A stretch of 64,000 bases of DNA from CAYYKD01 sp964471825 (GTDB lineage: Bacteria; Spirochaetota; GWE2-31-10; CAYYKD01): positions 1 to 64,000 of the forward strand of contig CAYYKD010000013.1 in NCBI GenBank assembly GCA_964471825.1, written 5' to 3'. Within the stretch, counting starts at the first letter, position 1. Every line of letters begins with the position of its first letter. The notes under the pieces were generated by a model. The model worked only from the letters and a program-made list of their open reading frames with translations, ran no database searches and was not told the DNA's origin. Both the position numbers and the translations under genes were made by a program. Below are positions 25,191-33,668 of the stretch, piece by piece.

Positions 25191-25646
25191 TTATAATTTT
25201 AATTCCATTGCAATTTGTTTAGATATAAATCCTGTTTTTTCATAAAGCCGTTTGGCTGGTAAGTTATTTGCCCCAACAAATAATTCAATGTTTTTAAAAC
25301 CACGATCTTTAGAAAAGGCTATTAAATCATGAATTACTTTTTCTCCAATCTGAGAATTCCTATGTTCCTTTTTTATGTATATATTAAACAAAAAACCAAC
25401 TTTAATAACTTTTGATGGTTTTAAGCCAAAAATTACTATACCAATCTTTTCATTTTCTTTCCAGATAGTTTTAACGAAATAGTCATCATTTTGAATAAAT
25501 TCTATAACATCATTCTTGCGTTTTTCAATTAATTCAATTGGAATAGGATAGTCATGAGTATTATTATGGCTAACAGTTTCAGATTCTTCAAAAATTGGCC
25601 AATCAGAAGTTACTTCAAAATTTTTATATATAATTGAGATATTCAT
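25191..25646 (-). CDS. GNAT family N-acetyltransferase
   Basis: About 151 residues from ATG 25646, which has GAAGGA upstream; a longer frame to 25754 begins in a palindromic spacer and is unlikely. The acetyl-CoA binding region appears as VGFLFNIYIKKEHRNSQIGEKVI (beta4-alpha3, Q/R-x-x-G-x-G/A-like) and the C-terminal NNLPAKRLYEKTGF motif is diagnostic of GNAT enzymes. The substrate cannot be told. It is one of four consecutive minus-strand accessory genes separated by GC-richer palindromic spacers. Confidence 0.88.
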   Translation of the reverse strand: MNISIIYKNFEVTSDWPIFEESETVSHNNTHDYPIPIELIEKRKNDVIEFIQNDDYFVKTIWKENEKIGIVIFGLKPSKVIKVGFLFNIYIKKEHRNSQIGEKVIHDLIAFSKDRGFKNIELFVGANNLPAKRLYEKTGFISKQIAMELKL

Positions 25647-25808
25647 CTTTTTTCCTTCTTGCCCCACCCGATTCTTAAATTCCGTGCAACATCTGAGCCT
25701 ATGAGATGTTTTTTGCTTTGACAAAAAAGTGAGCACAGCGCACCAACAAAACAAAAAATATCCCCTATAGGGCGTAGCAACCGAACAGGTTGCGTAGACA
25801 TATCCGCT

Positions 25809-25828
25809 GTTGGGCGAAGTTCTTGAGC
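25809..25828. repeat. 20-bp inverted repeat, downstream of PLP enzyme gene
   Basis: GTTGGGCGAAGTTCTTGAGC. Its inverse complement occurs at 27176-27195 with 18 of 20 identities, so the two copies bracket the gene at 25879-27117. A related GTTGAGCG occurs at 25150-25157 behind the GNAT gene. Beside it lies another palindrome, GCAACC/GGTTGC at about 25776-25793. Confidence 0.75.
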
Positions 25829-25878
25829 GCCTGTCTAGGTTTTTCTTTAACGTGCGATTCTTATTTCTTATACTCCTA

Positions 25879-27117
25879 TTATTCTACAGTATCTAATGCC
25901 TGATAAATATCCGAAATAATATCTTCAATCTCTTCTATACCAACCGACAAACGAATAAGTTGATCATTTATTCCCATTTCGAAAAGTTTTTCTTTTGAAT
26001 ACTCACAAAACAGCGTCGACATAGCATGTATAATAAGTGATTTGTTATCATTAAAATTCGAAGATCTCTTGATAAGTTTAAGAGCGTTAATAAATTTCAT
26101 TGCCGAAACTTTCGGTGCTAATTCAAAAGAGAGTAGCCCCCCGCAATAACCATTTCGAAATTGCTTTTTTGCAATTGAATTATATTCTGATTTGCTTAGC
26201 CCAGGATAATTTACTTTAGTAACCTTTGAATGATTGCTTAGTAGTTCTGCAACTTCAATGGCATTTCTGCTGCTTTTATCAATTCGAAGACTTAGTGTTT
26301 CTAGTCCAAGCATATGAAGATATGCGGAATTTGGAGACAAACATGCTCCTATATTTCTTGCGACACTTGTTCGAATTGTTTTGGCAAATGTATCCATTCC
26401 CCATTTTATTGAATCCTTTTGAAACTTTGGTGATAAGCTCCAATCATATTTGCTATTATCTATTACCAATCCTCCGATCGAAGTCCCACCTCCTGAAATG
26501 TATTTGGCTGTCGAAACTATTTCAATAGGTACTCCATAATCGATAGAACGAAGAAGATAGGAAGTTGCTAATGAGTTATCTAAAACTAAAGGCACTCGTT
26601 TATTTTTGCATAATTCAGATATTTTATTTACATCAACTACCACAATTTGTGGATTAGAAATAGATTCAACGAAGACCATTCTAGTTTTATTATCAATTTG
26701 TGATTCGATTTCGCCTAAGTTACTCGGATTTATCCATTTGACTTCAAGGCCCCATGGTCCAAGGGTTTTTTCGAACAAACTTACCGTATTGCCAAAAAGA
26801 TAGCGAGAAGCAACTATATTTGAACCTGATTCGCACAGTGTTAAAACTAGATTTGTAATTGCAGCCATACCTGACGAAAATGCGATGCAATTCCTACTAC
26901 CAGACATTGAGATAATTCTTTGTTCTAGCGCTTCAACTGTTGGATTAGAAGCCCTACTATATGCATGAGCAGGTTTTGACCCGTCAAATGAGAATGCAAT
27001 TTCCTCAGCTGTATCAAATTCAAATGCAGCACACTCATATATAGGAAATCGTAAAGATTTATTTGAGTCTTGACGTTTATCTTTCGTGTGTAGAATTTTA
27101 CTTGTAAAACCATTCAT
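25879..27117 (-). CDS. PLP-dependent trans-sulfuration enzyme (Cys/Met metabolism family)
   Basis: A 412-residue fold-type I PLP enzyme. Motifs: YSRASNPT (53-60), SSGMAAI (81-87), Asp180 in LVLDNSLAT, and the Schiff-base lysine Lys205 in STAKYISGGG. This is the cystathionine gamma-synthase / O-acetylhomoserine sulfhydrylase / methionine gamma-lyase family. The exact reaction cannot be separated by motif alone; FEFDTAEEIAFSF near the N-terminus resembles the sulfhydrylase and gamma-lyase groups. The gene is bracketed by inverted repeats and stands away from other sulfur genes, suggesting acquisition as a unit. Confidence 0.9.
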   Translation of the reverse strand: MNGFTSKILHTKDKRQDSNKSLRFPIYECAAFEFDTAEEIAFSFDGSKPAHAYSRASNPTVEALEQRIISMSGSRNCIAFSSGMAAITNLVLTLCESGSNIVASRYLFGNTVSLFEKTLGPWGLEVKWINPSNLGEIESQIDNKTRMVFVESISNPQIVVVDVNKISELCKNKRVPLVLDNSLATSYLLRSIDYGVPIEIVSTAKYISGGGTSIGGLVIDNSKYDWSLSPKFQKDSIKWGMDTFAKTIRTSVARNIGACLSPNSAYLHMLGLETLSLRIDKSSRNAIEVAELLSNHSKVTKVNYPGLSKSEYNSIAKKQFRNGYCGGLLSFELAPKVSAMKFINALKLIKRSSNFNDNKSLIIHAMSTLFCEYSKEKLFEMGINDQLIRLSVGIEEIEDIISDIYQALDTVE

Positions 27118-27407
27118 AATTTTTCTCCGGTTCTGTTTATTTTCTTTTTCCTCGTGCGTTTTCTTCGTATTTAGTGCTCAAGAATTTCGCTCAACTATTT
27201 ACTATATCCACTTTCACTAGTTATCAAATTTCATCTAACATAAAAACGGCTGTTTGTTAACAGGTTATCTTTCTTTTCAGTAAGATTTTTTTTCCAACTT
27301 TAGACAACTATAGGTTGTCCCCCAGGAACTCAAAAAAAAAATATTTCATGCAGGTAGGTACTTCACCACGCAAATAGAGATTAGTATACTGGCATTTATC
27401 ATGGATG
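27118..27407. other. Spacer between accessory island and housekeeping block
   Basis: Holds the distal 20-bp inverted repeat at 27176-27195 and a small palindrome GACAAC-TATA-GGTTGTC near 27303-27319. No gene was seen on either strand. Confidence 0.5.
27176..27195. repeat. 20-bp inverted repeat, upstream of PLP enzyme gene
   Basis: GCTCAAGAATTTCGCTCAAC, the inverse complement (18/20) of 25809-25828. Weaker similarity extends beyond the core on both sides (AACGTGCGA versus AACGCACGA on the equivalent strand). Confidence 0.75.
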
Positions 27408-28403
27408 TCAAAGGCTATTTAGCGACTTGATAGCTAGCTTGAAATCTCCCGGCAATGCTGCACGAACCGTTATCTTACGGTTAGTAATCGGATGCGGAAA
27501 AACCAGTGACTCTGCGTGAAGCATAGCCCTAAGAAATGGCACATTCTTTAGAGAACTCTCTCCTCCATATAGAGTGTCGCCTAGTATGGGAAGTCCGTAC
27601 TCTGACAGATGAACTCGGATCTGATGTGTGCGGCCCGTAAATGGGACAGCCTTTACAAGCAGGTAGAACCTGTTTTCCTCTAGAATCGATATATTAGTAA
27701 TTGCCGGTTCTCCGCCATCCTTAACTGAACCCCATTTAGCTCTACTGCTCATTATGGATATTCTTGAGAGGCAATTCTCTATAATAAATTCTCTATGTAG
27801 GCTTTTCATATTGTTATCATCCGGCCTATGGCATATTGCAAGATAGGTTTTCTGAGCTGTGTGATTTAAAAATATATCATGCAGTCCCCGATTAACTGTT
27901 CTATCCTTACTGAAAAGTATAACACCTGAGGTTTCTCGGTCTAATCTATGATGAAGCCCTATGTACTGGTCTGGCACTCCATCTCTCTTTTCTATATATC
28001 GTTTAACGGCGGCACAGAGATGGTCTCTTGATTCTACAACTGTTCCCTCTGTGGGCAGACCGGCCGGTTTATTTACTACGATGAGATATTGGTCCTCATA
28101 TAGGATTCTATCAGCTGACAACTCAAAGGCGATATCATTACAGTTCTTCTCATGGCATAACCGGTCAACATCTACTACAACAGTTATACTTGAGCCTCTA
28201 ACTAACATCAAAGAAGGTATTCTTACAGGTCTGTTATCCAGATGTACTGCACCGGCCATTATCAACCGTCTGATCTTACTCTTTGACAGAGGTTCAATTT
28301 TAGTAGTCCTGGAAATCTCTCTATGAATATTTTGCATTAGGAATTCATCAAGCCTGACCCCTCTAACCTCTGTTGTCTTTAAAGATATGCGTACAGTTTT
28401 CAT
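27408..28403 (-). CDS. RluA-family 23S rRNA pseudouridine synthase
   Basis: A 331-residue protein with an S4-like RNA-binding N-terminus (KSKIRRLIMAGAVHLDNRPV, about 41-60) and the RluA catalytic core: NKPAGLPT (111-118) and HRLDRETSG with Asp155 as nucleophile. The C-terminal part has GRTHQIRVHL and GDTLYGG. It isomerises specific uridines in large-subunit rRNA; RluC versus RluD specificity cannot be resolved. It begins three bases after rfbB, and is probably the last gene of the rfbAB unit. Confidence 0.95.
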   Translation of the reverse strand: MKTVRISLKTTEVRGVRLDEFLMQNIHREISRTTKIEPLSKSKIRRLIMAGAVHLDNRPVRIPSLMLVRGSSITVVVDVDRLCHEKNCNDIAFELSADRILYEDQYLIVVNKPAGLPTEGTVVESRDHLCAAVKRYIEKRDGVPDQYIGLHHRLDRETSGVILFSKDRTVNRGLHDIFLNHTAQKTYLAICHRPDDNNMKSLHREFIIENCLSRISIMSSRAKWGSVKDGGEPAITNISILEENRFYLLVKAVPFTGRTHQIRVHLSEYGLPILGDTLYGGESSLKNVPFLRAMLHAESLVFPHPITNRKITVRAALPGDFKLAIKSLNSL

Positions 28404-28406
28404 ATA

Positions 28407-29474
28407 TTAACCGTAGTTTTTCTCTATCCATTTTTTGTAGTCGCCCGATTTAACGCTCTCGATCCATTCGGTATTTTCAAAGAACCATTTCACTGTTTTG
28501 TTTAGCCCCTCTTCAAATGTCACCGACTGTTTCCATCCAAGTTCCTTTTTGATCTTATCACAGTTGATTGCATATCTTCTGTCGTGTCCCGGACGGTCCT
28601 TAACAAATGTTATCAAACCCTTAAACGCATCCTTATCCAACCCTTTATAGATTGCTACCTTTTCGCAGAGAATATTAACCAGTTTAAGGTTTTCCCATTC
28701 ATTTTCACCACCTACATTATAGGATTCGCCTGTCTTACCGCTCTGTAGAATACGCCATATCGCATCGCAGTGGTCAATAACATATAGCCAATCCCGTACA
28801 TTTTTACCGTCACCATATACCGGTAAGTTTTTGCCTTCAAGCATATTTGAGATCATTAGAGGGATCAGCTTCTCAGGAAAATGGTAGGGTCCATAGTTAT
28901 TTGTACAGTTTGATAGTGTTATAGGTAATCCATAGGTATGAAAATAGGCTCTAACCAGATGGTCTGATGATGCCTTACTTGCAGAGTAGGGGCTTCGCGG
29001 GTCATAGGCTGTGTCCTCATAGAAATATCCTGTATCACCAAGTGAGCCAAAAACCTCATCCGTTGAAATATGATGAAATAACATCCCATCTTTGCCGTTC
29101 CATTTTTCTCGAGCAGTTTCTAACAGGTTAAATGTTCCTGTAATATTTGTCTTAATAAATTCCTTAGGACCATGTATAGAACGGTCAACATGGCTCTCAG
29201 CCGCAAAATGTACTACCGTATCAATGTCGTGGTTATCCCAGATCGTCTCTATTGCATTGTCATCGCAAATATCAGCTCTATAGAAAAAATACCTTTCATC
29301 ATTGTATCGTGAATTAATATCTGCAATATTTAGCGGATTACCTGCATAGGTTAGTTTATCAACATTAATTATCCTACCTTGAAATTCTTTTTGATTCAAC
29401 ATGTATCTGATAAAATTTGAACCTATAAATCCGCAACCACCGGTGACCAATATATTTTTAAGAATTCTTGCCAT
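28407..29474 (-). CDS. rfbB: dTDP-glucose 4,6-dehydratase
   Basis: A 355-residue SDR-fold enzyme with the NAD-binding motif TGGCGFIGSNF (11-21), catalytic STDEVFG and YSASKASSDHLV motifs, and the C-terminal RPGHDRRYA typical of RfbB/RmlB. It converts dTDP-glucose to dTDP-4-keto-6-deoxyglucose for deoxysugars of surface glycans. Its start overlaps the stop of rfbA by one base. The usual rfbC and rfbD genes for dTDP-rhamnose are not adjacent, so they must be elsewhere or another deoxysugar is made. Confidence 0.97.
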   Translation of the reverse strand: MARILKNILVTGGCGFIGSNFIRYMLNQKEFQGRIINVDKLTYAGNPLNIADINSRYNDERYFFYRADICDDNAIETIWDNHDIDTVVHFAAESHVDRSIHGPKEFIKTNITGTFNLLETAREKWNGKDGMLFHHISTDEVFGSLGDTGYFYEDTAYDPRSPYSASKASSDHLVRAYFHTYGLPITLSNCTNNYGPYHFPEKLIPLMISNMLEGKNLPVYGDGKNVRDWLYVIDHCDAIWRILQSGKTGESYNVGGENEWENLKLVNILCEKVAIYKGLDKDAFKGLITFVKDRPGHDRRYAINCDKIKKELGWKQSVTFEEGLNKTVKWFFENTEWIESVKSGDYKKWIEKNYG

Positions 29475-30352
29475 TATGTCACCTGCTCATTTGAAATTTT
29501 CAAGAGATATTCGCCATAACCTGACTTAACAAGCGGTTTTGCTATCTCAATCAACTGTTTTTGATTAATAAAACCCTTTCTAAATGCGATCTCCTCTATA
29601 CAGGCAATCTTTAAGCCCTGCCTATCCTCAATCGTCTTTACAAAGTTCGCCGCATCTGTCATAGAGGCGTGTGTCCCTGTGTCAAGCCATGCAAAACCAC
29701 GGTGCATAAGGTCAACCATAAGTCGCCCCTGTTCAAGATAGGTCTGATTGACAGTTGTAATTTCAAGTTCCCCCCTCTTTGAGGGCTTTACATTTTTTGC
29801 AATATCAACTACTGTATTATCATAGAAATAGAGTCCGGGTACAGCATAGTTTGATTTTGGATTCTCAGGTTTCTCTTCAATAGAGATAGCCTTAAATGAC
29901 CTGTCAAATTCAACAACGCCGTAGCTCCTTGGATCATTTACATAGTAACCAAATATCGTTGCACCGGTTTTTCGCTCAGTTGCATTTTTAAGCAGTTCAC
30001 CTAGTCCATGTCCATAGAAGATATTGTCACCGAGTATTAGTGAGACATTTTCTTTCTCTATAAAATCTTCACCAATAATAAAAGCCTCCGCAAGTCCTCT
30101 AGGAGCGTTTTGAACAGCATAGCTCATATTCAAACCTATCTGTGAACCATCACCAAAGAGTTCCTTAAATTTGCCAATATCCTGTGGGGTTGAGATTATC
30201 AATATATCCTTGATACCGGCAAGCATCAATACAGAGAGCGGGTAGTATATCATAGGTTTATCGTAGACCGGTAATAGTTGTTTTGAGATTATTTGAGTGA
30301 CAGGGTAGAGGCGCGTTCCGCTTCCTCCGGCAAGTATTATTCCTTTATACAA
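29474..30352 (-). CDS. rfbA: Glucose-1-phosphate thymidylyltransferase
   Basis: A 292-residue nucleotidyltransferase of standard RfbA/RmlA length with GGSGTRLYPVT (9-19), QDIGKF, LILGDNIFYGHG and EEKPENPKSNYAVPGLYFYD. It makes dTDP-glucose from dTTP and glucose-1-phosphate, the substrate of the RfbB encoded immediately downstream. It lies 52 bases downstream of the diguanylate cyclase gene, possibly in one transcript. Confidence 0.97.
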   Translation of the reverse strand: MYKGIILAGGSGTRLYPVTQIISKQLLPVYDKPMIYYPLSVLMLAGIKDILIISTPQDIGKFKELFGDGSQIGLNMSYAVQNAPRGLAEAFIIGEDFIEKENVSLILGDNIFYGHGLGELLKNATERKTGATIFGYYVNDPRSYGVVEFDRSFKAISIEEKPENPKSNYAVPGLYFYDNTVVDIAKNVKPSKRGELEITTVNQTYLEQGRLMVDLMHRGFAWLDTGTHASMTDAANFVKTIEDRQGLKIACIEEIAFRKGFINQKQLIEIAKPLVKSGYGEYLLKISNEQVT

Positions 30353-30404
30353 TTATTTTTCTCCTCAATAATATTTATTTTGACTTTACAAAAAAACTAA
30401 TCTG

Positions 30405-31673
30405 CTATGACTCGATTCTATCTCTTCCGTTATCCTTCGCTTTATACAGGAGTTTATCGGCTTTTGATACAATTGTTAGGGCAGTCTCATCAGATAGTTG
30501 TACAACCCCGAGGCTAGCTGTAATCACTGCTGTATACGACTCGAATTTTACTTCAATTGATTTTATATTATTTCTTATTCTATTTGCTACAACTAATGCA
30601 CCGTCTAAATCAGATTCTGGTAAAATTACAATGAATTCCTCGCCGCCATATCTACCTGCAATATCAATTTCCCTTAACGATTCTCTTATTGCATCAGATG
30701 TTCTTTCAAGTACAATATCGCCGGCCTGATGACCAAACTTATCGTTGAAAATCTTAAAATGGTCTATATCGAGCATAATAATCGACAGGTTATGTCTGTG
30801 TCTCTTAGCATTTGATATTTCCCTTTCAAGTCTCTCATACGAATATTTATGATTATATAGAGAGGTGAGTCCATCAGTTATAACCATCTGTTCCAGTAAG
30901 TCATTTTTAATTTTTATATCCTGTAATAATGAGAATGTTCTAAAATTAGACTTAATTCTTGGCATAAAGACACTTGCATTAAACGGTTTAAGAATATAGT
31001 CATTGGCTCCCAGAAGAAATATATTAGATATATTTTTGTAATGTGATAATGCTGAGACTGCAATAATAACAGCCTCTTTGTCCCTTTTTCTAATCTCAGT
31101 TATTATCTGTTCGCCTGATATCTCAGGCATAATGATGTCAATTATGTATATGCTGTATTTATTATCCGACTTTAACAGATCAGTTGCATTATTAAAATAA
31201 TCAACAGATTTTATCTGATATAGATTGAAAATTCTTTTAATAACACCAAGTTCAACCATGCTGTCATCAACTACAGCTATTTTAACTTGTCTGATAGATG
31301 ATAGGATGTTATCATCCTCTATTAGTTTTTCTATGTAGTCTTTTATGCGAGTTACTGCATTTTCCTTTGAGATGAAGTCAATAATACCATTAGAGAACAT
31401 CTTCATTCGTAGACTTATTGTATCATGGCCGGTAAGTAGGATTATTGGGATATCCTGAGTCTGTGTCTCAATTAAATTATTGAGGTATTGGTCGGATTGA
31501 TAATCGTCAAATTCAGTTGCGGTTAGTATTAAGTCAACTTTATTCTTTGAGAGGTAGTTTAATACATCATGTGCCTTGTTAAATGAGATGAAATTAAATC
31601 CCTGTTCTACAAAGATGTTTTTAAAAAGGTTGTTAAAAAAAGTTCCTCTATCAGCATGAAGTACTGTAAGCAT
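30405..31673 (-). CDS. Response regulator with two REC domains and GGDEF output
   Basis: A 422-residue PleD-like protein. REC1 (about 1-120) is degenerate: the phospho-acceptor position after DLIL is not Asp. REC2 (about 131-250) is canonical with VVDDS, IIDIIMPEISG, VSA and KPF. The GGDEF domain (about 262-420) has an active GGEEF site (343-347) and an I-site RxxD (REID) five residues before it, so product inhibition is expected. It should make cyclic-di-GMP in response to phosphorylation. The cognate kinase is not in this neighbourhood. Confidence 0.95.
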   Translation of the reverse strand: MLTVLHADRGTFFNNLFKNIFVEQGFNFISFNKAHDVLNYLSKNKVDLILTATEFDDYQSDQYLNNLIETQTQDIPIILLTGHDTISLRMKMFSNGIIDFISKENAVTRIKDYIEKLIEDDNILSSIRQVKIAVVDDSMVELGVIKRIFNLYQIKSVDYFNNATDLLKSDNKYSIYIIDIIMPEISGEQIITEIRKRDKEAVIIAVSALSHYKNISNIFLLGANDYILKPFNASVFMPRIKSNFRTFSLLQDIKIKNDLLEQMVITDGLTSLYNHKYSYERLEREISNAKRHRHNLSIIMLDIDHFKIFNDKFGHQAGDIVLERTSDAIRESLREIDIAGRYGGEEFIVILPESDLDGALVVANRIRNNIKSIEVKFESYTAVITASLGVVQLSDETALTIVSKADKLLYKAKDNGRDRIES

Positions 31674-31763
31674 AATAAGTCCTCATAAGATATATATCAT
31701 TTTATGAAGAATCTATCAACTAATTATGTTAATTTTTGAAGGTGTATATTGAATTAATTAAAA

Positions 31764-31790
31764 AAAACCCCAATTTGGGGTTTTCTTAAT
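31764..31790 (-). terminator. Rho-independent terminator of the acyl carrier protein gene
   Basis: On the minus strand AAAACCCCA pairs with TGGGGTTTT around a three-base loop and runs into a T-tract. It lies three bases beyond the ACP stop codon and about 90 bases before the diguanylate cyclase start, so the ACP is a monocistronic unit. Confidence 0.9.
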
Positions 31791-31792
31791 TA

Positions 31793-32041
31793 TTACTGAT
31801 TAGTGAACTCTGCCATCTTTTCAGCAAGACCACTCATTGTGTTGATCTTTGCAAGTTCATCTCTCGGTATCTTGATCTTCAACTCTCTCATAGTGTTTGA
31901 AACGATCTCAACTATATCAAGACTGTTAGCACCTAAGTCTAACATTGATTTATTGATATCAATTTCACTTTCTTCTACTTCATCTTCAAGTTGTTCAAGA
32001 ATGTATTTCTTTAAAACTTCAAATACTTGATCTTTTGTCAT
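31793..32041 (-). CDS. Acyl carrier protein of polyketide-synthase type
   Basis: An 82-residue four-helix carrier protein. The phosphopantetheine serine lies in DLGANSLDIVEIV, where the usual fatty-acid-synthase DSL motif is NSL. A GANS motif together with a KIPRDELAK helix is, as far as I know, typical of discrete ACPs in trans-AT polyketide and HMG-CoA-synthase-like cassettes rather than housekeeping AcpP. An AGGTCGT-type ribosome site precedes the ATG and a strong terminator follows the stop. Divergent from it are a methyltransferase and an acyltransferase gene, which suggests a dedicated acyl or lipid pathway. It could still be the only ACP of the genome. Confidence 0.88.
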   Translation of the reverse strand: MTKDQVFEVLKKYILEQLEDEVEESEIDINKSMLDLGANSLDIVEIVSNTMRELKIKIPRDELAKINTMSGLAEKMAEFTNQ

Positions 32042-32555
32042 TACGACCTCCGAAATAATTTTATAAAACTATATAAAAAAATCACAAAAAAATCAAGTAA
32101 TTTTTTTTATAAATGTTTTTTTATAAATGGAGATTTAAATGGAGTTATATAATAAAAATTTTTAAAGTTAATAAATTAAATTTAAAGAGGCTCTATATAG
32201 TTTTCTCTATAGTCTTCTAAATACAGTGTATATAGAGGTGCATTATAAACATGGTGATAAATCTAAGGGTGACAGCTTATGCCTGATTAATCATGTGAAA
32301 ATAAATACTATCATCAAACATAGGTTGTCCCTTTTGTGCCGCACTTTTACTTGTTATTCAAAAAAAGATACTCCGCAAGACATCAAAATTTATTTTTGCA
32401 AGAACATCTTTATATTTTTATTTTAAATTGATATACTCAATTAGCATTATGCATTTAGATTTTACTTTAATTTATTTTACTTTACAAAACTATCATGCAT
32501 AATGAACGATTATTTTGTGCCGGATAGAAAAATTAATTAGTCCTAAGGAGTTACC
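32042..32555. promoter_or_regulatory. 514-bp divergent spacer with 10-bp inverted repeat
   Basis: Between the ACP and methyltransferase genes. CATTATGCAT (32445-32454) and ATGCATAATG (32495-32504) form a perfect 10-bp inverted repeat 40 bases apart, some 50 bases before the methyltransferase start, a plausible operator. GAGGCTCT, a truncated form of the recurrent motif, is at 32187-32194. No convincing gene lies here. Confidence 0.5.
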
Positions 32556-33668
32556 ATGCTTGAGAATGATATAATTGATATACTAACGAAAAAGGCTTTG
32601 AACCTTTGGCCGAGTGAGTTTCAAAAATATGAAAATGAATTTAAAATGGCCGCCTTATCAGTATGTTTGAGGTGCATTAAGGAATTAAGACTCTTTGAAA
32701 AGAAAGGGGATGCAGCAACTTATGATGAGATGATAAAAAAGCATAGGATATCAAAACATGGTGAATACATACTAGATAAGATTCTATTTATACTTGTTGA
32801 GGATAAGGTGCTTGTAAAGGATGATAATTATTATATACTTGACAAGATTCCGGATATAGGGGGATATGCAGAGATTATGGTAAGTCTTGCAAGGAGATTT
32901 CCGGAGGAGGGGGCAAGTATCCAGTGGTTAGCAAGGGCATCAGACGGCCTGGTTGCGGTGCTTAAAGGGGAGGCCTACGCCGAGGATGTACTATTTCCAT
33001 GGAGCAGCTTCGAGTTGGTAGAGGATCTCTATGCAAACAGTAGAATATATGGTTTCTACTCGGAACTCGGTGCCTATGCGATAAATCTTATACTACAGAC
33101 CTGTTTTAATGGGTCGGCAACATTGATGGAGATTGGGGCAGGGACCGGAAACAGTTCAAAACCGGTTATAGATGAATGTATTGATAAAATAGAGAAGTAC
33201 TATTTTACAGATATCAGTAAAACACTTATCAAAAGGTCAAAACAGAAGTTTATTTCTGAAAAAATCGAGTTTAAGATACTCGACATCACCGGGAGTCTTG
33301 AGGATCAGGGTTATTCAGGGGAGCTTGTTGATATTATCTATGCGGTAAATGTCTATCATGCAGCACATGATCTTCGAAAAGCAATTGAGAATAGTATGAA
33401 ACTTCTTAAAAAGGGCGGTGCTATTGTACTTGCAGAAATCTCTCCCCCTAAGGGAACAATCTATAGGTTTATGGAATTGACATTTGGGCTTCTTGAGAGT
33501 TACTCAGGGTATAGTGATAAAGAGATGAGACCTGTTTCGCCAATTATCAGACCTGATGAATGGGTTAGTGTTTTAAATAAGTTTGGTTTTGTTGACTGCG
33601 TTACTGTTCCCTATGGCAAGGCAGAAATCGATGATAGAGGTGGTGTAGTAATTGGATTTAAACGATAA
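32556..33668 (+). CDS. SAM-dependent methyltransferase (polyketide-type C-methyltransferase-like)
   Basis: A 370-residue class I methyltransferase. Residues 1-150 form an N-terminal alpha-helical region. Motif I is MEIGAGTGNSS near residue 191; the acidic loop is FTDIS and a post-I motif is ILDITGSLEDQGY, followed by DIIYAVNVYHAAHDLRKAI. The arrangement and the VYHAAHD motif resemble methyltransferase domains of polyketide synthases. A TAAGGAG ribosome site precedes the ATG. The PlsC-like gene overlaps its end. With the divergent PKS-style ACP it suggests modification of an acyl chain; the substrate is unknown. Confidence 0.85.
   Translation: MLENDIIDILTKKALNLWPSEFQKYENEFKMAALSVCLRCIKELRLFEKKGDAATYDEMIKKHRISKHGEYILDKILFILVEDKVLVKDDNYYILDKIPDIGGYAEIMVSLARRFPEEGASIQWLARASDGLVAVLKGEAYAEDVLFPWSSFELVEDLYANSRIYGFYSELGAYAINLILQTCFNGSATLMEIGAGTGNSSKPVIDECIDKIEKYYFTDISKTLIKRSKQKFISEKIEFKILDITGSLEDQGYSGELVDIIYAVNVYHAAHDLRKAIENSMKLLKKGGAIVLAEISPPKGTIYRFMELTFGLLESYSGYSDKEMRPVSPIIRPDEWVSVLNKFGFVDCVTVPYGKAEIDDRGGVVIGFKR

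Noticed and set aside
28407..30352. Complete dTDP-rhamnose (rfbABCD) operon
   Set aside because: Only rfbA and rfbB are present. The flanking genes are a pseudouridine synthase and a diguanylate cyclase.
32226..32426. 66-codon frame in the ACP/methyltransferase spacer
   Set aside because: No ribosome binding site, no recognisable motif and unusual Cys/His composition; treated as non-coding.
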